NCBI GenBank assembly: GCA_945872015.1
Contig: CAMBYJ010000001.1
Location: 1-47,132 of the forward strand
Direction: 5' to 3'
DNA length: 47,132 nucleotides
Origin: Chitinophaga pinensis
Lineage (GTDB): Bacteria > Bacteroidota > Bacteroidia > AKYH767-A > OLB10
Part shown: piece after piece, positions 9,928 through 19,688 of the stretch
Layout of the letters: each line of letters opens with the position of its first letter
How positions within the stretch are numbered: the stretch's first letter is position 1
Notes under the pieces: model-generated
Databases searched by the model: none
Seen by the model: only the letters and a program-made list of their open reading frames with translations
What the model was told of the DNA's origin: nothing
Made by a program: the position numbers and the translations under genes

Positions 9928-12900
9928 TTAGAAAAACGCCCGTAACTGCATTCCTCCAGTATGAATAATTGAAAGCCCACTTGGTTTTCTTCCATCATAA
10001 TTTAACGATAGCTGCAAACTATTTCCAAGATTACGCTGGATAGACAATTGCCATTTATAGTTTTCACCAGCTTTTAATCCTTCCAGCATTTCATAAGCTA
10101 ACGACGTATTTGCATCACCGTTATAACTTATGTTTAAGTAATTTACTTTTATTCCAATTACCCCTTTTTTAATTGAGCTGTATCTAAACTCTGCACTCAA
10201 ATCGTTTATTACCGCGCGCTCATTATTACCTTCCACTAAACTATTTTGCTTATCGCTATTTCTATACGCAGCTAAAATTTTATACGTGCTATTGGGCTGA
10301 TAAACTAGCTGTGGTACAAATGCTATACTCTCTATTTTATAATTACGATTTAAAAAAAACTCGGCTGCCGATGTTTTATCACCTGCCTCTGCGGCCAATA
10401 AAAAATTAATCTCTTTTATAATTGCTTTACGAATAGTAGTAGAGAATACTTCATTCGTTCTGCTTTCAATTCCACTGCTCAAAAACTGTTTGCTACCCGT
10501 ATGCAGATAACTGAATTCCATTCCACCTTTCGGATTTAAACGATTGTAGAATAAAGTATGCTTACCTGATGTCTGATTGGCAATTAATTGATCAATTGAA
10601 TAATTTGTTAAAACAGGAATGAGATAATCTACTTTGAATACATCCGCATTAATTCTGTTATCAATCTTGAATGAAGAAAGTAATACCAAGCGATTAATAA
10701 ATGTTTTTCCTTTTAATGCGTTAGCAGGATTAATATTTATTGAAAAATTCAATTGATTAAAAACAACTTTCGTGTATTCATTCGTAGTGGAAAATATTCG
10801 AATGTAGTTAGCCTGATCTTTAAACTCTGCCACTTCAAATTCATTCAATTGCGGTATGCCATCACTGTTATAATCGTTCCAAGCATAAACACCTGACCCA
10901 TCTGCCACTCGAATATAGGAGTAAATACGCCTAGGCTCTGAACCTGTTCCACCCTCGTAATAGGCATTTAACTGAATTGCTTTCTTCCATGCGGTAGTGC
11001 TATAATCCACTCTTCCTGAAAACGACTCATCCCCTTTAATAGTCGTGACCAATGTATCTAGAATAAATAATTTTCGATAATTTAAGGTTGTGCTTATTCG
11101 GTGATTATTTTTAATGTTAGAAAATGTAAGAGCAGCAACATCAGCAATCGTAGCCGATTTAAAACCTCCATTTATCAACCCGTCTTCATACCTACGACTT
11201 ACACTGGCTTTTATTGGTGACTTGCTTGTATCGCCATGAATTAAGAAAACTTCTCCTGTTCGCCATGAAAAAGATCCTATCAATAAACTATCACTTGAAA
11301 CACTTTGCAATTGATTAGTTTCTTGCTCGTAAGACAATCCCGGTGTCCATGATTTAATTTTTTTCTGAATAATATCGCGTGTTTTGAAATAATTACTGTT
11401 AAATAAATTCCCTTTTGTATTTAACTGCGATGCATCAGCTTTTATATTCCATCCATTTTTAATCAAGCCAAGATTCACGAGATGCATCAAGCCTTCGTAT
11501 TGTTCATTGCGATGATAGTATTTGAAGCTGTAGGTCGATTTAAAATCTGTTTTGTGCAACAGACTCACATTGGAAAATAAGAGCAATTCATTAGATGCAC
11601 TTAAGTTTGTATTCGTATTCCAGTCGCGGGTAAATTCAGCAGCCCTGTAAATTTCTATTGGAGAAAAATTAATATCTGTAAATTCTGATTGTATCTGTGT
11701 TACTAACGACCATCCGCTAATTGTATCACTTCCTATATTTCGTTTATCATCAAATTGAAATCGGAACGCATAGCCGTTGTCGTTAGTCTTATCCTTTTTT
11801 GAAAATAAATTGATGTCGTTTTTTGTAACAGCGGATTCAAAACTTACTTTTGTTTTATTCGAAAAAGCATAATCAATTCCTGCTACTGCCATTTGTCTCT
11901 TTTTCGGACTAATCAAAAGTGAATAGGGTTCATAGTCGCCTTGTTGCTCTCCATTTAATGGCGCCACCCATTGATAAACTCTTCCGTTTGCAATATTATC
12001 GAGTGCAATATAATTCCCTTTTTTAATTCCAACATTGGTAAAACCTAATCTGTAAAATGCACTATCAACTGCTGTTGAATAAACAAAAACAGAATAAATA
12101 GTGCCGTTAACATTCGTATCTCGTTTAGCGTACAGCAACTCGTTAATGTTATAAGCAACACTATCAGCATTCAAATACAAAGCATCATTTAGACTATCAC
12201 CTGCATTGGCTAAAATTAATTTTTGCTCTTCTGATAAATCCTGAAGCACCGGCTGATTTTTACTATCCTGTTCCGAATAAATATTAAAATGAGTATTCAG
12301 TTTTGCGCTTCTCCAATTCACATTTCCTGTAAGCATTGAACGTGCATAATTCCTATCGCTGTACTGAAATTCTACAATAATTCTAGAGTCTTTACTAATT
12401 ATTCTACGAGGAGTAAACTTAATTTCAGCGGTGTTGTAATCAATAATATAATCACGATCCTGACCACGCTCCAATAACTGTCCATCTAAAAAAACTTTTT
12501 CTGTTCCAGACAACACAATAATAAAAAACTCATTTTCGGCACCGCGTAACCGATAGGGACCTTGATTAGATTCAATTCCAGGAAATAGCTGTCGTGCAAA
12601 TTTACCTCTTGATATTGCGGCAGCAGCCCCAACTTCCAATCCATGTTTTTTATTATTTACAGTAATAGCTGAATCTCGAAACTGATAACTTATTCCTTGT
12701 CCTTTTTTAACATATTTCAAAAAATAACCTTCGGGATTACGAGCATCAAAATCACCCACAATCACTTTATTCTTTTCATTACTAAGCTGAATAAATACGC
12801 GATCAAACTCCTGTAACTGTTGTGTATTACCGTCGGCTTGAATAGGAATATTATCATCTGTAATTGCAGCTACGACTTCAATACCATTTGCCAATTTACC

Positions 12901-13392
12901 TGATAGTTGTAAATTCAAACTACTGTTTACAATAGGATCCTGATTATTCCCAATTGATAATCCTCGCGAAATACTTCCAGCCTTGTTAAATCCTCCTAAA
13001 CCAAAAATGCTTTCTTTGTTAGTCGTTGATGATTCTTTGTAAAAAGTATTTGTATTCTTTGGATCATATGAGCTGATATCATTTCGCTGTCGCTTGTAAA
13101 AGGCTTTATCAAAATTTATCGGATAAACTTTATAAACTATTTCAACCGAATCTTTTTTATTTCGAGTACTATTTTCCCAGATTAATAAAGCTCGCGTATA
13201 ATCAATCGTAGCTTCATATTTTTTATCTCCTAAAAAAATCAAACTGCCCGGAACAATGCTTAGCGTATCAATTATAATTGTATCGGTATTAGTACGAATA
13301 ACTTTTGATCGAATAGACGCAGACTGTTGCGCATAGCCCAAAAAACTACATAACATCAAAACAATGAATAGGAAAGGGCTTTTGCTTTTCAC
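9928..13392 (-). CDS. Large outer-membrane beta-barrel-like protein, function unknown
   Basis: The protein has 1154 residues with a signal peptide cleaved near GYAQQ (residues 1-22). The N-terminal ~120 residues form an extracytoplasmic domain. A conserved core follows (~130-350), with RGLSIGNNQDPIVNSS, GNTQQLQEFDRVF, VGDFDARNPEGYF and VFLDGQLLERGQDRDYIIDY. The remaining ~800 residues alternate short amphipathic strands and polar turns, as expected of a large outer-membrane barrel, and end in an aromatic residue (final LRAFF), which is typical for barrels inserted by BamA. I recall core sequences of this type in Bacteroidota and some Gemmatimonadota without an assigned role. There is no TonB box and no plug domain that I can recognise. 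It is transcribed divergently from exonuclease III, with 125 nt between the start codons. Confidence 0.85.
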   Translation of the reverse strand: MKSKSPFLFIVLMLCSFLGYAQQSASIRSKVIRTNTDTIIIDTLSIVPGSLIFLGDKKYEATIDYTRALLIWENSTRNKKDSVEIVYKVYPINFDKAFYKRQRNDISSYDPKNTNTFYKESSTTNKESIFGLGGFNKAGSISRGLSIGNNQDPIVNSSLNLQLSGKLANGIEVVAAITDDNIPIQADGNTQQLQEFDRVFIQLSNEKNKVIVGDFDARNPEGYFLKYVKKGQGISYQFRDSAITVNNKKHGLEVGAAAAISRGKFARQLFPGIESNQGPYRLRGAENEFFIIVLSGTEKVFLDGQLLERGQDRDYIIDYNTAEIKFTPRRIISKDSRIIVEFQYSDRNYARSMLTGNVNWRSAKLNTHFNIYSEQDSKNQPVLQDLSEEQKLILANAGDSLNDALYLNADSVAYNINELLYAKRDTNVNGTIYSVFVYSTAVDSAFYRLGFTNVGIKKGNYIALDNIANGRVYQWVAPLNGEQQGDYEPYSLLISPKKRQMAVAGIDYAFSNKTKVSFESAVTKNDINLFSKKDKTNDNGYAFRFQFDDKRNIGSDTISGWSLVTQIQSEFTDINFSPIEIYRAAEFTRDWNTNTNLSASNELLLFSNVSLLHKTDFKSTYSFKYYHRNEQYEGLMHLVNLGLIKNGWNIKADASQLNTKGNLFNSNYFKTRDIIQKKIKSWTPGLSYEQETNQLQSVSSDSLLIGSFSWRTGEVFLIHGDTSKSPIKASVSRRYEDGLINGGFKSATIADVAALTFSNIKNNHRISTTLNYRKLFILDTLVTTIKGDESFSGRVDYSTTAWKKAIQLNAYYEGGTGSEPRRIYSYIRVADGSGVYAWNDYNSDGIPQLNEFEVAEFKDQANYIRIFSTTNEYTKVVFNQLNFSININPANALKGKTFINRLVLLSSFKIDNRINADVFKVDYLIPVLTNYSIDQLIANQTSGKHTLFYNRLNPKGGMEFSYLHTGSKQFLSSGIESRTNEVFSTTIRKAIIKEINFLLAAEAGDKTSAAEFFLNRNYKIESIAFVPQLVYQPNSTYKILAAYRNSDKQNSLVEGNNERAVINDLSAEFRYSSIKKGVIGIKVNYLNISYNGDANTSLAYEMLEGLKAGENYKWQLSIQRNLGNSLQLSLNYDGRKPSGLSIIHTGGMQLRAFF

Positions 13393-13517
13393 GATATAAA
13401 ATTAACTAAACAATACGCGCAATTGTTATTTGGTTTTATTTGTTTTTAATATACATCCGTTGACAAATCAACGTATAATCTTAGTGATTTTATTATTTTT
13501 GAGAAAACTATTTTACT

Positions 13518-14282
13518 GTGAAAATAATAACCTATAACGTCAATGGCATACGTGCCGCTTTTACTAAAGGCTTAGCATCCTGGATACAAACTGTGAACCC
13601 TGATGTAATATTGCTTCAAGAGACAAAAGCTGAAAAAGAACAGGTGGATATGAAAGAGCTTGAAGAAATGGGGTATCATCATTTCTGGCATTCGGCGGTT
13701 AAAAAAGGATATAGCGGGGTAGCCTTGTTTTCAAAAATAAAACCTGATCATGTAGAATATGGTTCTGGTAATGCCGCTATTGATGAAGAAGGTAGAATTA
13801 TAAGAGCCGACTTTGGAGATTTGTCCATAATGAGCGTTTATATTCCTTCGGGATCAAGTGGCGAAGAGCGACAAGATTTCAAAATGAATTGGCTTTCATG
13901 GTTTGACAATTACATTGCAGATTTAAAGCAACAACGACCTAAGTTGATCATTGGTGGTGATGCTAACATATGCCACAAGCCTATCGATATTCATAACCCG
14001 GTTAGCAACGCAAAATCATCAGGATTTTTACCTGAAGAACGTGAATGGATGGAAGGTTTCATCAATTCTGGATTTATCGACTCTTTTCGTCATTTTAATC
14101 AAGAGCCTCATCAATATACGTGGTGGACATTCAGAGCGGGTGCGCGAGCAAAAAATTTAGGTTGGCGTATTGATTATTTACTGGCTACCGAAAATTTAAA
14201 AGGTCATTTGGTGCGTTCGCATATTCATAGTGATGCTGTACACTCTGACCATTGCCCTGTGTTGCTAGAGATAAAACACTAA
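13518..14282 (+). CDS. xth: Exodeoxyribonuclease III (AP endonuclease)
   Basis: The 254-residue protein belongs to the exonuclease-endonuclease-phosphatase family and removes 3' blocks and cuts at abasic sites in base-excision repair in the cytoplasm. All key residues are visible: N7 in TYNVNGIRAAF, E35 in LLQETKA, Y108, D148 and N150 in IIGGDANICH, D219 in WRIDYLL, and D244-H245 in HSDHCPV. Length fits the family. The start is a GTG at 13518: the family normally begins MKIITYNVNG and no ATG is placed to give that start. A -7-like box (TATTTTTG, 13494-13501) lies 16 nt upstream, without a clear -33 box. The perfect inverted repeat at 13458-13473 lies between this gene and the divergent gene at 13392. 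Confidence 0.96.
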   Translation: MKIITYNVNGIRAAFTKGLASWIQTVNPDVILLQETKAEKEQVDMKELEEMGYHHFWHSAVKKGYSGVALFSKIKPDHVEYGSGNAAIDEEGRIIRADFGDLSIMSVYIPSGSSGEERQDFKMNWLSWFDNYIADLKQQRPKLIIGGDANICHKPIDIHNPVSNAKSSGFLPEEREWMEGFINSGFIDSFRHFNQEPHQYTWWTFRAGARAKNLGWRIDYLLATENLKGHLVRSHIHSDAVHSDHCPVLLEIKH

Positions 14283-14475
14283 GGTGCTACTTTCTTAGAA
14301 ATCGTTGTATTAACTTTTTTGTACTGCTTCCAATTTGCAAAATCCAGTCTTGAGAGTGCATAAATTACGTCCATTTATAAGTCAATTGTTTTAACATTAC
14401 AGTGTTGAATATTCCATTTTATAGTATAGAATTGCACCTTCATGCTCCGTACTTTAGTACTTCTAACTCACAACA

Positions 14476-15474
14476 ATGAAAAAATTAATCCCTTTCTTCT
14501 TAATTATCGCAATTACAGCCGTTTCATGTGTTCCATCTCGATTACATAACGAGCTAAAAGCGCAAAAAAACAAGAGTACTTTAGAAAATGATTCTCTTAA
14601 AGCAGCGAACTTAAACTTAACTACTCGCAATAACGAGCTTTCATACCAAAATGAAACGAATAGTGGTTTAGTAGCTAAATTTGAAAGAGAGCGTGCAGCA
14701 TTAGAAAATAAAATTGCAGAATTGCGTAAAGAAAAAGAAGAAGTAAGTTTAAAATACGATCAGCTTTTAAAAGAAGGATCATTGGCGACTACAAATACTG
14801 AAGCCAATAAAAAGCTGATTCGTGATTTGCAAAAAACAAAAGAAGATTTGCAAAAACGCGAAGATGAAATTGCGAAAAAAGAAAAAGAGCTTAAGCAAAA
14901 AGCGCTTGACTTAGAAATATTAAGCAAAGAGTTAGATGTTAAAAACAGTCGTGTAGAAGAATTAGAAAAATTAATTGCTTCAAAAGACTCAACAGCTCAG
15001 GCATTAAAAAATTCGGTTGCCAATGCACTAATTGGATTTACAGACAAAGGTTTAACGGTTGAACTTCGCAACGGAAAAGTATATGTGATGTTAGAAGAAC
15101 GACTTTTATTTGCAACTGGAAGTACTGTAGTAGATGTTAAAGGCGTTGATGCATTAAAAGCTTTAGCGAAAGTGTTAGAATCTGATATTTCGAATGATAT
15201 TTTAATTGAAGGACACACCGATAATGTTCCGATGAAAGGCACAGGAGAAATTAAAGACAACTGGGATTTAAGTGTGATGAGAGCAACATCTGTTGTGAAA
15301 ATCATTACTTCAAATTCGAATATTAGTCCTGACCGTTTAACTGCTGCAGGTAAAGGAGAATTTAATCCTTTAGATAATTCCAATACTGTTGATGGCAGAA
15401 AGAAAAATCGCCGTATTGAAGTGGTAATTACTCCTAAACTCGACGAAATTTTTAAAGTTCTCGAAAAGAACTAA
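14476..15474 (+). CDS. OmpA-family lipoprotein with long coiled coil
   Basis: The 332-residue protein has a lipoprotein signal ending in ITAVSC (lipidated C18). A long coiled coil follows (residues ~25-170) with many K/E/L heptads, then an OmpA C-terminal peptidoglycan-binding domain (~205-320). Motifs there are FATGSTVV, IEGHTDNVPM and NRRIEVVI, including the D and R residues that bind meso-diaminopimelate in the family. It should be anchored in the outer membrane and grip the cell wall across the periplasm. It is the first gene of a tight plus-strand operon, 14 nt ahead of the repeat protein at 15489. The intergenic stretch before it (14283-14475) shows only a weak promoter candidate (TAGAATTG near 14423-14430). 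Family assignment is firm; the exact role in this operon is inferred. Confidence 0.93.
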   Translation: MKKLIPFFLIIAITAVSCVPSRLHNELKAQKNKSTLENDSLKAANLNLTTRNNELSYQNETNSGLVAKFERERAALENKIAELRKEKEEVSLKYDQLLKEGSLATTNTEANKKLIRDLQKTKEDLQKREDEIAKKEKELKQKALDLEILSKELDVKNSRVEELEKLIASKDSTAQALKNSVANALIGFTDKGLTVELRNGKVYVMLEERLLFATGSTVVDVKGVDALKALAKVLESDISNDILIEGHTDNVPMKGTGEIKDNWDLSVMRATSVVKIITSNSNISPDRLTAAGKGEFNPLDNSNTVDGRKKNRRIEVVITPKLDEIFKVLEKN

Positions 15475-15488
15475 TCTACTTATCATCT

Positions 15489-16601
15489 ATGTTAGCACCA
15501 CTTAGAAGTTTATTATCGTCTTATCGATTACTTTTAAGTGGTTTTTTTATTTTTTTGTTTTTCAATGCCAACGCTCAAGATCCTGTTGTTGCCTACCGAG
15601 ATATCAGAGGCTATTTATTTGTTTTCGAAAACGGAGGTCCGCGTACGTTAGACACAAGACCTGTAAGAGAATTTCGCTCAGCAGGTCCTTATGTTGGATT
15701 TGTTAACTCAGCTAACAACTTAATTGTTTATTACAACGGACAGCTTACTGATTTAGGAGATGTTACTAATACAAAATTTGATGTCAATTATTCATTTCTG
15801 ATTTATAAGAGAGATAATGTACTAGCTGTATTTGAAAAAGGTAATTTAACACGACTCAGTTATTTTATCAGAGACTATAAAATAGCAGAAGGGTTAATTG
15901 TTTTTCGAGAAACGATTGCTGATGTACTTAAAGTTTATCGTGATGGTAAAATACAGGAGCTGGAAACTACGCTTGTAGGTAAACTAGGAAATTATGCTGC
16001 AGGTAAAAACACCGTTGCTTTTACCAATAGAAACGGGTATTTAAAAATTTATGATTCAGGCGACTTATTTGAAATTGATAATAACGGAACAACCGATTTT
16101 GCCTGTGGGAAAAATATTGTTGCTTATACAGACGGCGCTAACTTCTCTTTTAAAGTATATTACTTAGGTAAGATTGTTACACTGGAAGAATTAAAAGCTC
16201 AATCATTCAAAGTTGGTGATGATATTGCAGCATATGTAACCGATGAAAATTACTTTAAAGTTTATACTAATGGAAAACTCTTAAAGCTTGAATCGTATGC
16301 TCCCGATTTTTATGAAGTTAAAGACCAGTGCGTGGTATTCTATATTAATAATAAATTTCAAGCGCTTGTAAATGGGGTGCGTTACGACCTAGAGAACTTT
16401 GAACCTCTGAGCTATAAGATTAGTCAGAATAGCATTGCATGGGTTGATCAAAACCAACGCTTGCATTTATTTTCGAATGGAAAATCTGTTATTGCGACTA
16501 CAGAACTTTTTACATCTTATGACTTGAACAATTCAATATTGTCTTTTAATAGTCCTGAAAATATTACAGCCATTTATTACCAAGGTAAAATCTATCGCTA
16601 A
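15489..16601 (+). CDS. Secreted protein built of ten ~35-residue tandem repeats
   Basis: The 370-residue protein has a signal peptide (hydrophobic stretch LLLSGFFIFLFF, cleavage near NANAQ). Nearly all of the rest consists of about ten tandem units of 33-37 residues. The pattern is a hydrophobic strand like NIVAYTD, then a strand like FKVYYNGKL, a leucine/acidic step such as LE or LT, and a loop leading to a GK/GD/AG turn. Clear examples are VVAYRDIRGYLFVFENG, NTVAFTNRNGYLKIYDSG, DIAAYVTDENYFKVYTNG and NSIAWVDQNQRLHLFSNG. This would suit a beta-propeller or beta-solenoid. I do not recognise the family. It lies 14 nt after the OmpA lipoprotein and one base before the RemB-like gene, so it is probably a periplasmic or outer-membrane partner of those proteins. 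Confidence 0.88.
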   Translation: MLAPLRSLLSSYRLLLSGFFIFLFFNANAQDPVVAYRDIRGYLFVFENGGPRTLDTRPVREFRSAGPYVGFVNSANNLIVYYNGQLTDLGDVTNTKFDVNYSFLIYKRDNVLAVFEKGNLTRLSYFIRDYKIAEGLIVFRETIADVLKVYRDGKIQELETTLVGKLGNYAAGKNTVAFTNRNGYLKIYDSGDLFEIDNNGTTDFACGKNIVAYTDGANFSFKVYYLGKIVTLEELKAQSFKVGDDIAAYVTDENYFKVYTNGKLLKLESYAPDFYEVKDQCVVFYINNKFQALVNGVRYDLENFEPLSYKISQNSIAWVDQNQRLHLFSNGKSVIATTELFTSYDLNNSILSFNSPENITAIYYQGKIYR

Positions 16602-16602
16602 A

Positions 16603-18198
16603 ATGAAATATAAAATTCAACTTCTGCTAATAGCATGTGTGTTATTTTCATCTAACAACTATGCACAAATTGGATTTGCTCCACTAAGTAATGTTGATCA
16701 GTACACCTACGAAAAGGGATTATATTCTACTTCGAGCGAAGCACATACATCATTTAAACCCTACTTGCTAAAAGATTTAAAAACAATTCCGTTTTATGAT
16801 TCATTGCAAAATCCTGTAATGCCCAATAAACCATTTTATAAAACACTGGTTGGAAGAAAAATTTTCAAAGAGCATTTACTTGAAGTTCGTGAGGATGATT
16901 ACCATTTATATTTTGATGCGTTAATGGACTTATCAGGAGGTAGCGATAGTTATACTGATAATAATTTTAAAAATAATACACGCGGTGCAGGTATTGGTGG
17001 TAGTGTTGGTAAACGATTTTCCTTCAATGCTACGTTTTATGAAAATCAAAGCACTTTCCCATACTACATCGATTCAACCATTAAGTTAACACGTGTTGTA
17101 CCAGGAACAGGAAGAGTAAAAGGAACAGGGCCCTACGATTTTGCATGGGCAACAGGAAGTTTAACCTATGAACTCAACAAACATTTTACTTTTCAATTTG
17201 GTAACGACAAAAATTTTATTGGCGATGGTTACCGTTCTCTTTTATTATCTGATAATGCATTTAATTATCCGCATGTAAAAATTATTACAGACATCTGGAA
17301 AATCAGATACGTGAACATCTTTGCTGAAATGCAGGATATCACAAGAAAAGACTTTCAGGATAATGAACCTTTTATTCGTAAATACGCGTCGATGCATTAT
17401 CTCGATTTAAATATTGGTAAACGTGCATCGATTGGTGTTTTCGAGAGCGTGGTTTGGCATAGCGACTCTACTGGCATTCGTGGATTTGATATTGGCTACA
17501 TGAATCCGTTTATCTTTTTCAGACCTGTTGAGTTTTCAATCGGCTCACCTGATAATGTATTGATGGGCTTTAATGTAAAATATAAAATCACGAATAAAAC
17601 AACGGCCTACGCACAATTGCTACTCGACGAATTTTTAATCAAAGAAGTGAGAGCTGGTAAAGGCTGGTGGGGAAATAAACAAGGATGGCAGTTAGGAGTT
17701 AAGTCGTTTGATTTATTTGGTGTGAAAAATCTTTACGGGCAACTTGAATACAATGCCGTGCGACCATTTACGTATCAACATCGCGATGCATTAGGAAACT
17801 ACGGACATTACGGACAATCATTAGCACATCCAATGGGAGCTAACTTTTATGAGGTTGTTGGAATTGGTAACTATCGATACAAGCGCTGGAGTTTTGAAGG
17901 GAAAGTAAATTACTACGTAGCAGGATTAGATAGCGGTGGTTATAACTTCGGACAAAATGTTTTTCTTCCGTATGTAACACGTGCTAACGAATATGGTAAT
18001 GAAATCGGACAAGGAGAGAAACATACCATCAGTATCCTAACGATGGGTATATACTATGAATTTAATCCGATAACGCGTTTATCAGGATTTATTGAAGCAA
18101 CTAATCGAAACGATAAGAGCGACAAAGGAACTATTTCAGAAATGATTATTCAGGCAGGTATTAAAACACGTTTGTTTAATCGCTATTATGATTTTTAA
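16603..18198 (+). CDS. remB: RemB-like gliding/surface-associated outer-membrane protein
   Basis: The 531-residue protein has a signal peptide ending near NNYAQ (residues 1-21). The core motifs are FQFGNDKNFIGDGYRSLLLS, IRYVNIFAEMQD, MHYLDLNIGKRASIGVFES, RGFDIGYMNPFIFFRPVEFS and KITNKTTAYAQLLLDEF. I recognise these as the pattern of RemB, an outer-membrane protein linked to gliding motility in Flavobacterium johnsoniae, in a barrel-like group related to capsule-assembly proteins. The C-terminus (LFNRYYDF) ends in phenylalanine, as in outer-membrane barrels. It starts one base after the repeat protein and ends 11 nt before the flippase, so it sits between an OmpA-type anchor and polysaccharide export. 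The name is by motif recall; presence alone does not show that the cell glides. Confidence 0.82.
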   Translation: MKYKIQLLLIACVLFSSNNYAQIGFAPLSNVDQYTYEKGLYSTSSEAHTSFKPYLLKDLKTIPFYDSLQNPVMPNKPFYKTLVGRKIFKEHLLEVREDDYHLYFDALMDLSGGSDSYTDNNFKNNTRGAGIGGSVGKRFSFNATFYENQSTFPYYIDSTIKLTRVVPGTGRVKGTGPYDFAWATGSLTYELNKHFTFQFGNDKNFIGDGYRSLLLSDNAFNYPHVKIITDIWKIRYVNIFAEMQDITRKDFQDNEPFIRKYASMHYLDLNIGKRASIGVFESVVWHSDSTGIRGFDIGYMNPFIFFRPVEFSIGSPDNVLMGFNVKYKITNKTTAYAQLLLDEFLIKEVRAGKGWWGNKQGWQLGVKSFDLFGVKNLYGQLEYNAVRPFTYQHRDALGNYGHYGQSLAHPMGANFYEVVGIGNYRYKRWSFEGKVNYYVAGLDSGGYNFGQNVFLPYVTRANEYGNEIGQGEKHTISILTMGIYYEFNPITRLSGFIEATNRNDKSDKGTISEMIIQAGIKTRLFNRYYDF

Positions 18199-18209
18199 AT
18201 TTCAATAAT

Positions 18210-19688
18210 TTGAGTCAGATAAAAAAACTGGCAGGTCAAACTGCTATTTATGGTTTAAGCAGTATCATTGGGCGTTTGCTCAATTATTTGCTCGTGCCAT
18301 TATACACGCGCATATTTGATCCAGCAGCTTACGGAGTAGTGTCTGAATTTTACGCTTACGTTACCTTCTTAATTGTACTTTATACATACGGAATGGAAAC
18401 TGCTTATTTTCATTTTTCATCGAAGAAAGAAACTAGTTTAAATGTCTATTCAAATAGTTTAAGTACGCTTACGTTTTCATCTGTTATCCTTTCAAGTATT
18501 CTGATTTTATTTTCGCAATCAATTGCAACAACTTTAGGATATGAAGCACATTCCGAATATATTGTTTGGTTTGCGTTGATACTTGCGTTTGATGCGATTA
18601 CAGCATTACCATTTGCAAAGCTTCGTCAAGAAAATAGAGCTAAGCGATTCGCACTAATTAAAATCGTAAACATCAGTTCTAATATTGGATTAAATTTATT
18701 TTTCCTCGCTTTATTACCACAAATTACAAATAATAATTCGTTAAGTGTTTTATACAATCCTGCGATTGGTGTAGGCTATGTGTTTATTGCTAATTTGATT
18801 TCCAGTTTTATTACCTTATTATTTTTTACGAGTGATTTCCGACAAATAAAATTTAGCATTGACAAAGCCCTCGTAAAAGAAATGCTCGTATATGCATTCC
18901 CGTTATTGATTGCAGGATTTGCTGGAATGATTAACGAAACGCTTGATCGTGCTATTTTAAAATACCTGGTAACAGATAAATCGACAGCACTACATCAGTT
19001 AGGTGTTTATAGCGCTTGTTACAAGTTAAGTATCATCATGACGCTTTTCGTACAGACGTACCGTTATGCAGCGGAGCCATTTTTCTTTTCACAGCAATCG
19101 AAGAAAAACAACAAAGAGCTATATGCAACTATCATGAATTACTTTGTATTTGTTTGTAGCTTGATTTTTTTAGGGGTTATGCTATTTATGAATATTGCTA
19201 AATATTTTATTGGCGAAAAATTTCACGAAGGATTACAGGTTGTTCCTATTTTATTATTCGCGAATTTGTTTTTAGGAGTTTATTTGAATTTAAGTATGTG
19301 GTATAAGCTATCTGGAAAAACAAAATACGGTGCTTGGTTTTCAATCGTAGGTGCAATCATTACAATCGTTTTAAACTTTTTACTGATTCCGAAGATGGGT
19401 TACATAGGTGCTGCATGGGCAACGTTTATTTGCTATGGAGCCATTATGGTTATTTCTTATATCTACGGACAAAAACACTATGCTATTCCTTATAGCATTA
19501 AGATATGTACTTCCATTGTTTTGTTAAGCGTGATATTATGGCAAGTGAGTAGTTATCTTTTAATGACATTAAATTCAGGAGTGGTCATGTCGTTTTTAAT
19601 TAAGATGACAGCCATATCCATCTTTACCATGTTATCGTGGTTGCTATTAAAACCATCCTCCACAGTTAAATTAGTTGACGAGCAATGA
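18210..19688 (+). CDS. Polysaccharide flippase (Wzx/MVF-like, 14-TM)
   Basis: The 492-residue integral membrane protein has about 14 hydrophobic segments. Its N-terminus (LAGQTAIYGLSSIIGRLLNY, then LVPLYTRIFDPAAYGVVSEF) is typical of polysaccharide-biosynthesis flippases of the MOP superfamily. Such proteins move undecaprenyl-linked sugar units across the inner membrane. The best start is a TTG at 18210: the conserved N-terminus begins there, 11 nt after the previous stop, and the next methionine is about 60 residues in. The stop overlaps the ATG of the thioredoxin gene (ATGA, 19685-19688), suggesting translational coupling. Context with a RemB-like protein suggests that the exported glycan is a surface polysaccharide; the substrate cannot be read from the sequence. 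Confidence 0.92.
   Translation: MSQIKKLAGQTAIYGLSSIIGRLLNYLLVPLYTRIFDPAAYGVVSEFYAYVTFLIVLYTYGMETAYFHFSSKKETSLNVYSNSLSTLTFSSVILSSILILFSQSIATTLGYEAHSEYIVWFALILAFDAITALPFAKLRQENRAKRFALIKIVNISSNIGLNLFFLALLPQITNNNSLSVLYNPAIGVGYVFIANLISSFITLLFFTSDFRQIKFSIDKALVKEMLVYAFPLLIAGFAGMINETLDRAILKYLVTDKSTALHQLGVYSACYKLSIIMTLFVQTYRYAAEPFFFSQQSKKNNKELYATIMNYFVFVCSLIFLGVMLFMNIAKYFIGEKFHEGLQVVPILLFANLFLGVYLNLSMWYKLSGKTKYGAWFSIVGAIITIVLNFLLIPKMGYIGAAWATFICYGAIMVISYIYGQKHYAIPYSIKICTSIVLLSVILWQVSSYLLMTLNSGVVMSFLIKMTAISIFTMLSWLLLKPSSTVKLVDEQ

Noticed and set aside
16603..18198. Proof that the organism glides
   Set aside because: A RemB-like protein alone is not enough; no gld or spr core genes of the motility machinery are in the window.
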